64,000 bases of DNA, from positions 62,001-126,000 of the forward strand of contig JAKUHH010000216.1 in assembly GCA_022701365.1 (NCBI GenBank), in the 5' to 3' direction. A program made the position numbers and the translations under genes. Below are positions 1 through 13,400 of the stretch, in pieces. The first letter of the stretch is position 1. Every line of letters begins with the position of its first letter. The notes under the pieces were generated by a model that saw only the letters and a program-made list of their open reading frames with translations, was not told the origin of the DNA and made no database searches. Source of the stretch: Mycocentrospora acerina (taxonomy: Eukaryota; Ascomycota; Dothideomycetes; Pleosporales).

Positions 1-3000
1 GCACAATGAAGAAATCTCGTTGGGTATAATTCCCATTGCGTACTTGTTTCGAGCCCCTGGGTGATATGTAAGCACAAATGAACACTAGGTTTTGGACTTA
101 TGACCTACCACCAATAAGCGAGTGAATATACCAGATACGTCACCGAAAGCGAAAAAGCGAACAGAATGTTTCCAAATACGCTGAACCGCAAATGTTCCTC
201 GTACGGCTTGCGGATAGCATCACGATACCTTTCCAGGATACGCGCCTCCAAACCAAAAGCTGCAACAATTTGCATGGAAGATGTTGCTTCCGAGGCTAAT
301 GAAGCTGCGTCATTGTATGCAGTTTGGTGATGTTCCTCAGCCATGGCCAGAATACGAAGACGCAAAAACCCCGCAAGGACCATGATAGGCACCGCTGCCA
401 ACAAAACGATAGCGATCCTCCAGGCAACAATGTGAGCCATGATAATCCCGCCAAGAACTGAGGTGGTGATGGAGAGAACTGTACCTAGTATAACTCCAGA
501 AAGTCCACTGATACTTCCGGAATCCATGTTGATCTTTGCCATTAGCGCATGGTGCGAGTGGCCAGACTTGGAAAACCATGCAATGTCTTGTTTTAGGATA
601 GTACGAAATGAGATGTCACGAATTCGCAATACCAGTCTCTCTGAAACAATACCAAACGCTGCTTTGCCGCAAAAGTGAGAGACAAGAGCAATGATAGACA
701 AAACGAAGAACAAAAGGCAGTAAAACGAAATTCTAGAAGTCATTTCATCGGTTCCCGAGGTATCATTGAGAAGTTCAACTAAGTTCCCGAAGATAAGAGC
801 CTGTGGATTTGTCAGTCCCAAGCTACCGTCGCGTTGAGAATAGCTATGCGGTGGCTGTCAATTCCCATGACCGAAAGGAAAGATGAAATATGCGAGCCTA
901 CCTCTCCAATGATCAATGATCCGCTAAACATTGAGGAAATAAGGCCGACAGCGATGGCCGGAGCTTCTTCTCGACTTAACGCAAGACATCTTCCAATCAG
1001 TTCTGAAGTACTCTTTTCGTGGGTCACCTTTGGAAGCAAAGAGACTTCTGAAATCGAGTCTCCTGGAGAAGGTGTGTTCTCTTTGTATAGAGACATAGCG
1101 CTAGACTTGATAGATGGTGCAGCCGAGGGGCGCTGGCTTTTGTCAAATTGTTGAGCTCTTGTGAGCTCAGCGTAAATACCGTTTTCTCGTACGAGGGTTT
1201 CATGTGAACCAGCTTCTGAGACAGCTCCATCCTTCATCACGATGATGTGATCAGCGAACTTGACTGTTGCGAGGCGGTGTGCAATAATGATGGTTGTCCG
1301 GCCGGATGCTGCAGAGGAACGCTTCAAGTTCTCCAGTATAACAGATTCAGATGTAGGGTCTAGGGCAGAGGTAAACTCATCTAGCAACAGTAATGATGGA
1401 TTTCCAACTAATGCCCGCGCAAGTGTGATACGCTGTTTCTGTCCACCAGATAGCTGAGAATGTGGACCAGATCCAATCCGGGTGTGCAAACCGTCAGGAA
1501 GTCGGTCCAAGAAATCACAGTGAGCTTCCGAGGCTGCAGTAGCACACCTTTCAAAGACTTCATCTTCAGACAAAACTTCGTCGTGTGGTAGTCCATATTT
1601 AATATTCTCCAAAATAGTCCCGGTAAAAAGAATTGGGTTTTGTGTGACTAGAGCGACACGGGAGCGAAGACTTTGAATGTTGAAGTCTCTCAGGTCATTG
1701 TGACCAAGCTTGATGGTCCCAAAGGCAGGGTCATAGAGTCGTAAAAGTAAGGACGCAACTGTAGACTTTCCAGATCCGGATGGGCCCACTAGACCAGTTA
1801 CTTTTCCAGGACTGAAACGCAGGTTGATGCTGTCTAATATCCTTGCGGTTGGCCGTGCCGGGTAGACAAAAGATACGGCAGAGAATACGATGTCTTTCTC
1901 AAAAAGCTCTCGGCTGATATGCTTCCCTTTGGCAGAGTAAACGTCTATGTCAGATCGAGGATGATCCAAAATCTCAGTGACTGATTGCCCTGCAGCTGCA
2001 GCCAGAGCAAATGTTTGGATGTGTGGTCCAAACGAACCCATGACAAAGGCTGCATCTAGAATCAGAAAGACAGTGGCATATATAGTACCTGCTTCGGCAG
2101 TTCCGTCCCGTAAGCGATCACCATACCAAAATGCTAAAGCATTTGCTGCATAAGCTACAAAATAGACAGCGCCAAGCATGAACGCTCCAGCTGTACCTTT
2201 CTTAATGCCAATTCTTAGAGCGTCTCGGAGATGGTTGACATGTTCTTTGCCGAGTTGGTCAGATAGACCAAAAGCCTGAACAATTTGCACAGCTCTTATA
2301 GCACTCTCGCTAACAGAAGCAGCTTTCTCAGTATAAGCCGCAGCCTGCCGGGACAGTCGTGAAACAGTCTTATTTCCATAAATGGAAATACACGCCATTG
2401 ATGGTATGACTGTAATGGCCCTGGTCGTGTTAGCCACTATCATTTAAACGCTACTAAAAACACTCACATGACAATAGTGAGACGCGCATTCAGCCTAAAA
2501 CCAACCGTGAATGCGGCAACAAAGTACGAGATGCTAGCGATGAAGATTCCGGCCTTCTCTGAGGTTCCAAGTTGAATAGTCTGTGTTTTTTCCGTAAGAA
2601 TACTGGTCATGTTGGGTGAGACAGTATCGAAATAAGTCATATCCATGCCTAACGCGCGATGAAGGAGGTTCTCTCGGGTTTTCCGAGATACTCGTTCACC
2701 TATCACGGCCCAGCACACAGCCCAGCCCCACGTCACGGCAAAGTAGCACGCTGCGACGGTCATCAAGTAGGTAAGGAGCGTTCTTAGCTCATCTTGAGGC
2801 GGGGGGAAGTTGTTGATGATCCTTCCCAGAATTAGACCTATCATTGGGATGGGAATTCCTGCAGCCCTGTAAGAATGCGTATATCGTCAGTACAATGCTC
2901 CCACTAAACTTGCATTCTGAATCCTAGATTCACATACATTGCAAGAAGAATGCCTAAAAATAGAATAGTTCTCGATCCAGCATCATCTAAAGGCCGGTAC

Positions 3001-3260
3001 AGTGCGAAGTACGAGGTTTTGAAAGGATTGAGACCCAGTATTTGCCGGACGAAGTTCTGGCGGATGGCCGTAGTCCCTTGCCAGGCTTGAGGCTGGACAG
3101 TCACAAGCGAAGGCTCGACGTGTCTATCCCATTGTGAGCTGGGACGGATAGAGTTTTGGTCCTCTATGTCACTGTCAGAGTCGAGAAGTGGCTGAAGTTC
3201 AGGTTCAACTGCGTCGGTGTGTGGCTTGTGAGCCAACGCGTGCGACTTTGGCGATGGCAT
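1..3260 (-). CDS. ABC transporter, B family (TMD1-NBD1-TMD2 visible; 3' end outside window)
   Basis: Probable full-size ABCB (MDR/Ste6-type) ATP-driven exporter. I read five exons: 3260..2938, 2866..2468, 2420..902, 800..109 and 56..<1, with introns of 71, 47, 101 and 52 bp; all junction phases agree. The first ATG is at 3260; the codon six bases upstream is GTG. About 996 residues are visible. A cytosolic N-terminus with an acidic patch leads into TMD1, then NBD1: Walker A GPSGSGKST near residues 453-461, Q-loop VTQNP, signature LSGGQ near 564, Walker B plus D-loop LLLLDEFTSALD near 584-591 (usually DEATSALD), and an H-loop IIAHRL. TMD2 follows from about residue 700. NBD2 must lie beyond base 1. 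The gene is divergent from the NRPS and shares its promoter, which suggests a role in siderophore or peptide traffic; the substrate is not shown by the sequence. Confidence 0.9.
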
Positions 3261-4450
3261 GATCACGTCACCAGTGCTTCAGTTGCAGACGGACAAGAGC
3301 ATGGAAACAGGAGAGCTAGTTTTGTGAAAAGAGAGTATTGAAGGCCATCAAGGTCGCCGTCTGGATAGGTCGCGTCTGAGTCGTGACGCGAGATGCGAGA
3401 TGGCAAGAGCTCGGGGCTCATGACTAAGTGGGCACCTCGGCGTCATTCCACCTGACAATGAGGAGCGAGAGTTGAGCGCTCGAAGTTTGTCAATTTTCAC
3501 AAATGGAACGCTTAGGCACAAACAACTGATCGTGCGTGTCGTAGTCCGACTGCATGTCTCACGTTTGTACAAATGTCGTTCCTGCAGGCACGAGTCGCCA
3601 AGTGCGTGCCGCGATACGAAAGAAGCACAGGGCTAGATTAAAGTTATCAGATCCGCTGCCTCAAACAGTCCACTCCACTTCAAAAGCGCCCCCGAAGTCG
3701 GCAATCGCGCCGGCAGACCCAGCTAACACCAATAGCACGAACGGCACTAACGGCACATTTGCAATGTGACAAAATGCGTGGGATGACTAGAGTCGTATTG
3801 AGAGACAAGAGAATGTGGTGGCGACTTGAGCCAATCCTTAGGCCATCCACGCCATTGCACCTGCCGTTTTGCGCTCCACTAGGAAAATCTGGTCCTTGTT
3901 GCTAGCTCCGGTACGTTGGATGATCTGAGCAACGACTGGGATGTATGACGCAAGCCTCTATATACAAACGCGCAGAGCTTCGCGTTGGATGCAGCAACGG
4001 GCAATTCCAGCACTGACGGGTGTTTTCTTAAAGCTTCGACAAGTCGCCTCCCGAGAGACTCACCTGTCCAGCGTTGATTTTGACTGATGCATCGACATGT
4101 GCTAAACCTTGCTGCTCACGCGTATACTCTGGTCACGTCGACAACTTGTGGATCAGTTCTAACTTTCGACAAGTCACCCACGCGTGCGCCATAAAGTGAC
4201 GCCTTGAAGTCCTGTCTTGACTTCACGTGCAAGATTGCCAGCCTCGCCGTGCTTCTAGCCGGCCAATCAGTGTACCGCAGTTTCTCATCATTGATTTACG
4301 CAAGAGGCAACCCTTTTTTCGCATATTTCTGATGAGCCGGCTTGAAGAGTGTCATAACAATCTTCCTGACTTCTTTAATAAGTTTACTGTACCGTGTTGT
4401 GGTCCTGTGAGAGTATGGTCATCTTCAACTGTTGCCCACGACTGCCCAAA
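3261..4450. promoter_or_regulatory. Divergent promoter between ABC transporter and siderophore NRPS
   Basis: This 1.19 kb stretch has no convincing gene and separates two divergent start codons. It carries an iron-type GATA site at 3644-3652, listed separately. A 72-codon open frame at 3554-3769 has low-complexity composition and no recognisable domain, so I do not call it. Confidence 0.7.
3644..3652 (-). promoter_or_regulatory. ATCWGATAA iron-responsive GATA site
   Basis: The plus strand reads TTATCAGAT; its complement is ATCTGATAA, an exact match to the ATCWGATAA consensus bound by the fungal iron-responsive GATA repressors (SreA, SRE1, URBS1, Sre). It lies 384 bp upstream of the ABC transporter start and about 800 bp upstream of the NRPS start. 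Under uniform base composition I expect about 0.02 such matches by chance in 1.19 kb on both strands. Iron repression of both flanking genes is inference. Confidence 0.65.
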
Positions 4451-7400
4451 ATGGTTCAGAACCTCAAACACACTCCCGAGTTGTCCAGACTCAATACACA
4501 TCCTACAATAATCCAAGGCCCGAATCTCCTTCACAATCTCGTGCAGACGCCTTCTGAGGCAATTGCTATCGATTTCCTGGAAAATGGATCGAAAAGGCGA
4601 AGGATATCATACCGGATGCTACACGCCATGAGCGATACTCTGGCTATGAAGATCATCAAATCGCTGGCAGGGTTGGAAAAGGCCTCCAACGTCATTCCAG
4701 TTTTGCTACCTCAAGGCCCAGAACTCTATGTGGCCTTGCTTGCAATTTTGAAGGCCGGCAAAGCGTTTTGCCCATTGAATCTCGACATCCCCGAAGAACG
4801 ATTAAAGTTCATACTCGACGACATATCGGCGGATCTACTTATAACAAACGCTTTCTATGAGAAATCAACTTCTTTAACTACCAGAGTTTCAATACTACTC
4901 GTAGACGGAGAGCTACCCGAGCGTAACGGCTACCATTGTCTAAAGCTGCCTCAGATCACAACCACCGACCTAGCTTATGTCTTGTACACCAGTGGATCCA
5001 CAGGTTTGCCAAAGGCCGTAGGCGTTTCTCACCGCGCTGTTACTCAAAGTCTCCTTGCTCATGACCGCCACCTCCCAGAATTTGCTCGTTTTCTTCAATT
5101 CGCTGCGCCTACCTTCGATGTGTCGATATTCGAAATATTTTTTCCGTGGTATAGAGGACGAACCTTAGTCAGCTGTACACGCGCTCAGATGCTTGACGAC
5201 CTTCCCAAAACGATACAAATGCTCGAAATAGATGCTGCTGAGCTTACGCCGACGGTGGTTAGCAATCTTTTACAAGGGCGTGCGAGCGTCCCTGGACTGA
5301 AGCTCCTACTCACCATAGGCGAGATGCTCACTCAGCAAGTCATTGATGAATTTGGTGGCAATAAATTACAAAAAAGTATTCTTTGGGGAATGTACGGGCC
5401 CACAGAAGCTGCCATCCATTGCACTCTGCAGACAAGGTTTTCCGCATCGTCCTCAGTAGGCACAATAGGAGTTCCTCTGGACACTGTCTCGGTGTTTGTA
5501 GTTGCCCCAGTGAATGAAAAAGATGGACCAGCAAGAATCAGGATCCTGCCTATTGGCGAAGTAGGTGAACTTGTGGTAGGGGGCCTTCAAGTAGCAGAGG
5601 GTTATCTCAATCGCCCAGAGTTGACAACCGCATCCTTCATCGATCATCCAGAGCATGGCTATCTATATCGAACCGGCGACCGCGCAAGACTTCGACAAGA
5701 TGGTACTTTGGAATGTTTGGGCCGCATCGTGGCAGGCCAGGTCAAAATCCGAGGTCAAAGAGTTGAACTTGGCGAAATCGAACAGATCGTCACAAAAGCT
5801 GACGGTTGCCGTGCCGCTACAGTGATGGTTATTGGGGACAACTTGATTGCCTTTTGTGCCACTGGCTCACACAAAGTATCTAGTGCCGAGATTTTCCGAC
5901 TCTGCCAGCAGTGGTTACCTGACTTTATGGTCCCGTCAGACGTGCAGTTCATATCCAGCATGCCGCAGCTACCTTCTGGTAAAGTGGACAAGGCATCTCT
6001 GAAATCACAATACCTGCGTAATCTCCAAACTCTTGATTCTTTCTCAACGACATCAAATGATAGTGTAGACATTGCTGTCCTTCATGTTCTTCACCATCAT
6101 TTAAAACACGCCGTATCCTCAAACTCGAACCTCGCTGTTGCTGGGCTGAATTCGCTCCAATCGATTCGCATAGCTTCTGAGTTACGTCGAAATGGCTACG
6201 ACATTAGCGGGTTGGACGTGTTGTCTGCTCACACAGTGAAAGATCTTACACGAGCCTGTAGAGATGCAAACATAAGAAACTGTAGCGATCAAACACAACT
6301 ATGGGCCATGGACAACGTTTTGGATTCTCACGCTGATCTCAAAGATTTACAGAAGAATATAGTTCATGTTCTACCCTGTACGCCACTACAGGAAGCTATG
6401 CTGGCAGAGACGACATTAAGACCCAGTGCATATTGTAATTGGATTGAGGTCGAGCTATCACTGCCACGTAAATTCTATGATATACAATGTGTACTCATAG
6501 CATTAGCTCAGTCGAGTGAAGCCTTGCGTACTGGTTTTATTCCATCCTCTACAGTTACGGGAAACTTCGCACAGATTGTCTGGAAAACATTGCCTATCTC
6601 TCAGATACAAGAAGTGTCCGAATTTTCGAGGGCCTTTTCTCTAGGATCTGAATTATCCCTACTACGACCCCTCACTATTCAAGTCAAGCCGAATTTGCAA
6701 AATCCACGACTTCTTTTTCAGATTCACCATGCTTTGTATGACGGATGGTCATTTGACCTTCTTCTTCACGACCTCGACCGGCTTCTTCTTGGACTGGGAG
6801 CTCGCCGGCGACCACAATTCCGAGAAATGGTTCGTTATTGTATTCGAGATCAACAGGTTACTCGTGCTGCTGACAAAGAGTATTGGGCCGAAGTACTCCA
6901 GGGGTACATTCCTTCCTCCCTACCAAACTACAACGGAAAAATTATTCATAGCACTGGAACCCAGTCCCTGTCTGGAAGATCGGCGGTCAACCCGGATGTT
7001 TTATCTGAATGTGCTCAAAGACTAATGGTCAACCCGCAAGTCTTCTTTCAAGTGGCGAGCACTTATATACTGGGTCTCTATAGCGGTTCTTCAGATGTCG
7101 TTCTTGGCAATGTCACCTCGGGCAGAACGTTACCTGTCACTGAAATAGAAGAGATGGTTGGCCCCTGTATAGCTTCCCTACCTTTCCGTTTACAACTCCA
7201 TTCTTCATCTAGCGTTCGAGATGTTCTAGTCGAAGCTCATGCTTTGAACCGTGCCGGGATGTACCATTCCACTCTACCCTTGCGTGAGATTGCAAAATTA
7301 GCTCAGATACGACCTGGAGCACGGTTGTTCGATGTTTTGTTTGTCTGGCAGCAATCATTGAGTTCTCCTTCTAACTCGTCTTCTAATGCAAAGATAGTAG

Positions 7401-10400
7401 ACAGTATGGATGACCTAGAATTCGAGATCACTCTTGAGTTCGAGCCTCGTGAGGACATGATTGCATTCCGCGTCACGTACGATTCGTCCAGAATTCCAGA
7501 GAAACAGATCAGATATCTTTGTCGACAGATTGATGACGTGGTCCAGCAATTTCTTCAGGATCCTGAATACCAGGTGGCCGATATTTCGAAATACTTCACA
7601 GAAACCTCGCGTTCCATCGCAAATCCGGCACCCTGCCAAGAAGTCATCACGCATGGTCCAGCTCATGCGGTGGAAAAGTGGGCTTTGGAGTCACCAGATA
7701 AGGAAGCAGTCATTTTCGGCCATCTAATGAATCAAAATATGGAGATCAAAGAGACAGTGACTTATGCCACTTTGAATTCCCGGGCGAACCAGGTTGCTCG
7801 TCTCCTCATAGAACATGGTGTCAACAAGGATCAACTAGTGTGTGTGATAATGGAGAAATCCATCGATCTGTATGTTTCTATTCTGGCAGTATTGAAAATC
7901 GGCTCTGGTTATTTACCGCTTACCCCTGATACGCCTATGGAAAGGATTTTATCCATACTCGAAGATGCAAATGTCACGCTCTGTATTGGCGATGGAAGGA
8001 GTTCGGAACGGCTCTGCACCCACCTCCCTGGAACTATCATTAATCTCGACACATATGATTTCTCGGCCTACTCTGATCACAACCTGGAGATTCAGTACCA
8101 AGGATCTCATCTTGCCTACGCTATTTTCACGAGTGGTAGTACTGGCACACCGAAAGGGGTCCTTGTCACCCAAGACAATTTAATGAGCAATATTAAGTAT
8201 CTTTCTACTATATACCCGTTCTCAGCTACCTCCAAACTACTCCAGTCATGCTCACAGGCTTTTGATGTTTCTGTCTTTGAGATTTTCTTTTCTTGGTATG
8301 CTGGAATTTGCTTGTGCTCAGCTACAAAGGATGACGTCTTTTTCGACTTTGAAGCAAGCATTAATCGCCTGGGAGTTACGCATCTGAGTCTGACACCAAC
8401 TGTTGCATCTTTGATCGATCCAAAAAATGTACCGCATGTCGAATTTCTTGTTACTGCCGGAGAGGCACTAACAGAGCATGTTCGTCGCAAATGGGCTGGT
8501 CACGGCCTGTTTCAGGGTAAGAATATACACTCAAAAGCAAGCCTTTTCTAACTCCTTTCCAGGTTATGGGCCCTCTGAGACTACAAATATTTGCACTGTG
8601 CGCTCATCGGTAGGCCCTATGGACCTAATTAACAATATAGGGCCTCCGTTCTTTAACACCTCGGCTTTCGTGCTCGACCCAAGCAGCGAAGCCATTCTTC
8701 CTCGTGGAGCTGTGGGTGAGCTTTGCTTTGGAGGAATGCAGGTATTCCGAGGATATCTAAATCGGCCGGAACTAAATGCAACTAAAATTGTAAATCTGCC
8801 CGGATATGGCCGTATTTACCGATCAGGTGATATGGGCATTTTGCTCCCGGACGATTGCATCTTGTCTACAGGACGTTCCGATGATCAAGTCAAGATTCGC
8901 GGTCAGAGAGTAGAGCTTGGTGAAGTCACATCTGCTGTTCTCGATGTAACAAGTGTCAGGGATTGTGCGACTGTTCTTCTGCTAAACAACCATGGAACTA
9001 AAAGTCTGGTTGTCTTCTGGGTCCCAACAGCAGCATCTGGAGACCACTTTTCATCGCTGAGACCTGAGTTGTTTCGATCAGATATTCTCAAGATATTCGA
9101 CCTCATTTTAAATCGGCTTCCAACCTACATGATACCATCTCATGTCGTGCCCATTTCCAGGCTCCCAATGACTGCTCAAGCCAAGATCAACAAGCGACTC
9201 TTGCAATCGACGTTTAATGCCTTATCGGAAACGGATTTGAAATTTTCTACCCAATCTCAAGATACTAGCGATGGACCTGGAGAATTTTCCGACTGGGAGA
9301 GGAGTGTTGCTAGAGTTTTGGCCCAGACACTTGGCATACCTTTGGACGATATCCAGCCTAACTCGTCATTTTTTAACTTAGGGTTGGACTCAATATCAGC
9401 CATTCAGTTTAGCAAAGAGTTGAGAAACTCAGGTTTGGGACAATTTACTGTTCCTCTGGTTTTCAAGAACTCTTCCATAGCGCAGCTGGGGTCTTCCGAA
9501 GCTATACAATCATGGTCCAGTCAACCTCAAAATTCGTCTAAGATAACGCTTGCTAGTGTTTTCAGCCCAGTCCAAGTCCGGCAAATACTTTCTCAATATG
9601 AGGAGCGAGGCTTGCGAGTAGCGAAAGTCTTGCCATGCACACCATTACAGGAGGCAATGCTATCAAGTGAGCAATCAAGGTCAGGATCTGCTTACTGCAA
9701 TACGATGGTTTTCGACATCAAGGGCGATACATCACATCTGCAAAATTGCTGGGCACACATGGTTCAGCGCCACGAAATCCTTCGGACATCCTTCATACCG
9801 ACCAACAATTCACAGTATACATTTGCTCAGGTTGTCTTGGAGAAGAACGAAGTACAGTGGAATCAGATCGAATATGAAACTAAATCATTTGACTACATTG
9901 CAAAGACCCTCTCAGATCTTCTCAGCGCGCATAAACCTCCTCTTTGGTTCGCAATCAACAAGACGGACACAGCAACCAAACTATTCTTCTGTTGCCATCA
10001 CGCCTTGTATGATGGAATTGCCATATCGACTCTTCTTGAAGAGATACAGATCGCTTACGCTGGTCACAAACTGCCGCCACCAGTATCTTATGACTTGTAT
10101 CTCGAGCATATGCTCTCTCAGGATCTTAAAAGCGCTGACGAGTTTTGGAAAACCTCTCTTGCTAACTTAGAGCCAACCTTCTTTCCTAACCTTGCGGTCC
10201 CTGCTATCAAATCTCAACTAGTTTCGGGTTCTGTCACAAAACAACTGGATCTATCTGCAAGTGAAGCTCGCAAATACTGTCAAGCTGCCTCTATATCGTT
10301 GCTTTCGGCAGTACAGAGTGCTTGGGCGAAATTATTGCATTTTTACACCGGAGCAAACGATATATGCTTTGGCAATGTGCTTAGCGGGCGAACATTATCA

Positions 10401-13400
10401 GGCAACGATTTCGAACGTCTTGTGGCACCATGCTTCAACACTCTGCCTATGCGTGTCAATTTTGATTTCCGAAATCGGAACTCGGCCTTGTTGGAACAAG
10501 TGCACAAGCTCAACGTCGAATCTTTAGCATTCCAGCTAACCCCTCTTCGTAGAATACAGGGTGCAACACTGGAAGACGGAAACCGTCTGTTCGATACCCT
10601 GGTGATTCTTCAGCAACCAAACGCTCTACTGGATGATTCCATCTGGACGCTCGAACAAGACACCGGAGCTATGGATTTACCAGTGGTATGCGAGATACTT
10701 CACGATCAAGTCAAGGACACGTTGACATTGAATCTACACTACCATAGTACTGTGATGTCTGAGCTTGACGCCAATCTCGTTGCGGAGACCTTTGATAACG
10801 CTTTTACGAGCCTGATCAGGTTTCCACAAGTGTCTGCTGATGATACTCTAGGCTTCCAAGCAAGACTCAGAGCTGAAGCTAACATGAATTTTAAACGTTC
10901 GGATCCTCAAGGTCAACTGCTGCACTCTGGGTTCGAACAAATTGCTTTGTTGCAACCTGGTACCATTGCTCTCGACTTTCTGTATGCAGATGGTGGACGC
11001 ACGACTTGGTCATACAATACCCTCAACGAAGAGGCCAACAAAATTGCCCATGCGTTACTCAAAGAGGGAATCCTACCTGAGGATATTATTCCTATTCACA
11101 TATCTAAGAGCCCATGGTTCTACGCCAGTATTTTGGGAGTGCTCAAGGCAGGTGCAGCATTTGCTCCCATCCATCCCGACCTACCTGAAGAACGAAAGAG
11201 ACTCATGCTGGCAGAGCTGAGATCTAAGATTGTACTTTACGCTGACCCGAACTCATCACTTGAGGGCTATTTGCTCGCTAAAACGATGGATGTAAGAGCC
11301 TTGGATGATTTTCCGATCGAAACCCCTCTCATAGAAGGCCTATGTGGATCGAGTTTAGCCTACTGCCTCTACACCAGCGGCTCAACAGGCGCCCCGAAGG
11401 CCGTTAGTATGGAGCACCGCGCCCCAGTACAGACGGTTGAGAGTTCTAGAACCTTAATACCTTGGACAGCGGGCTCTCGACTCCTTCAATATGCAGCAAC
11501 TACATTTGATATGTGCTACTACGACTGCTTTGTGGCATGGACATTTGGTATTACTCTCTGCGCTGCAGACCAACAATTCATGCTGAATGAACTGCCAAAA
11601 GTCATCAATGCTCTAGATGTTGATCTGTTGGACCTCACACCTTCTATTGCAAGCTCTCTCACGCGTATCGAGGTACCCAAGGTCGATTGGCTCTATTGTA
11701 TTGGTGAAGCATTTTCATTCGATATTGCAAAAGAATGGGATGGTGCATGCGTCAACGCTTATGGGCCAACCGAAGCCGCATTCTGTACTACAATTCATCC
11801 AGTGTCGAAACATATGAAAGCGTCTATCATAGGGAAACCTTTTCCAACAACTTCATTCGCTGTTTTCTCTCCTGAAGGCGATAGACCTTTGCCACTTCTC
11901 AGTGTCGGCGAGCTCTACATCGGTGGTGCACAATTAGCACGAGGATACTTTGGTCGACCGGATTTAACTGATGCAAAATTTACATTCAAGTGTGGCCAGA
12001 GGTTCTACAAAAGTGGAGATATTGTCCGCATGTTGAGCGATGGCAATTTCGAGTTTCTGGGCCGCGCAGATGATCAGGTTAAGATTCGAGGACTCAGAGT
12101 CGAGCTGGGCGAAATCAATCATGTTCTTCAAGACAGTCATGTCGACATCGCGATGGCCACCACGCTAATCATGAAAAAAAGTAAAGAGGCAAAAGAGCAA
12201 CTAGTCGCCTTCCTTGTGGCAGAAAAAACGACTAGCGATGTTGAGCGTGCTGAAATCCGGCAAAAGGCGAAACAAACATCAATAGACCGCCTTCCTTCAT
12301 ACATGGTGCCTCAATTCTATCTCTTTGTAAATGACATACCAAGATCCATGGCCGGCAAGATTGACAAAAAAGCTCTTGCCGCTATTTTTAATGAGTCGAT
12401 GAGCGAGACCCTGCTTCCAGATGGAAACGGGGTACACGCTTCAGATCATGCATGGAATGAACGCGAAACACTGATTCGTACGGTTTTCGCGCAACTTTCC
12501 AATACTGATCCGGGGAATATTTCGCCGACAACAACGATATATCAGCTTGGACTTGACAGTATTAGTGCAGTTCAAATTGCCACTGCCCTTAGAAGACAAG
12601 GTTACAAGGCAAGCTCTGCAGATGTCATGAAGTACAAAAACTGTGTCGACCTTGCAACCTTTCTCGACCGGAATGACACGTCGTACTTACCAAAAATTCC
12701 ATCGTTTGACTTTGAGGGGTTCGAAAACAAGCACAGAGATATAGTTTTGCAGGAATGTGGTGTCAACCACGAAGAAATCGAAGCAATCCTGCCTTGCACC
12801 CCTCTCCAAAATGGTATGATATCACAGTTTTTGGCGAAAGAAGGATCGGTATATCTCAACCATATTCGTACACAATTGCGGTCAGATGTGCGGATTGACC
12901 AGTTAAAGGAAGCATGGAAGATCATCATGGGTCGTCATGCTATGTTGCGGACTGGATTCGTCCATGTCAAAGAGAAGTACCATTCTTTCGCAATGATGCA
13001 GTACAAACCAGAGGCAATTAATTTGCCATGGGATTTCTCATCAGAAAGTAAATCGCTAGAATCTATTGAAAATTGGCTGGGGATGTTACAACGGCAAGGA
13101 TTGGATGAACCTCATCGGCCACTCTGGAGAATCCGCATATTTTGCAGAGGTGAGAAAACATACATGGACTTGGCAATGTTTCATGCTTTGTTTGATGCCC
13201 AAAGTCTACAAATCATTTTCCAGGACGTCAAATCTGTTTATGGTGGCAAGCTGCTTGAAGCGGTTACGCCCACGAAGTCTGTACTAGGAGCAATACTTCA
13301 TCTAAGCAGAGACCAGCAAAGCCACGCGAAAGAATTTTGGACAGGAATGGGAAAGACAGCAAACCCATGTCGATTTCCGAACATGTCTCCTTTGAAGTAT

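Noticed and set aside
801..901. Alternative acceptor GGTAG|CTTGGG in the ABC transporter
   Set aside because: The phase does not match the donor. The CCACAG acceptor joins GE to ALIFGNLVELLN in frame with a CTGAC branch point.
2430..2467. A tempting acceptor at GATAG giving a 31-bp ABC transporter intron
   Set aside because: It leads to an immediate stop. The GACCAG acceptor gives a 47-bp intron with a GCTAAC branch point and keeps the membrane domain in frame.
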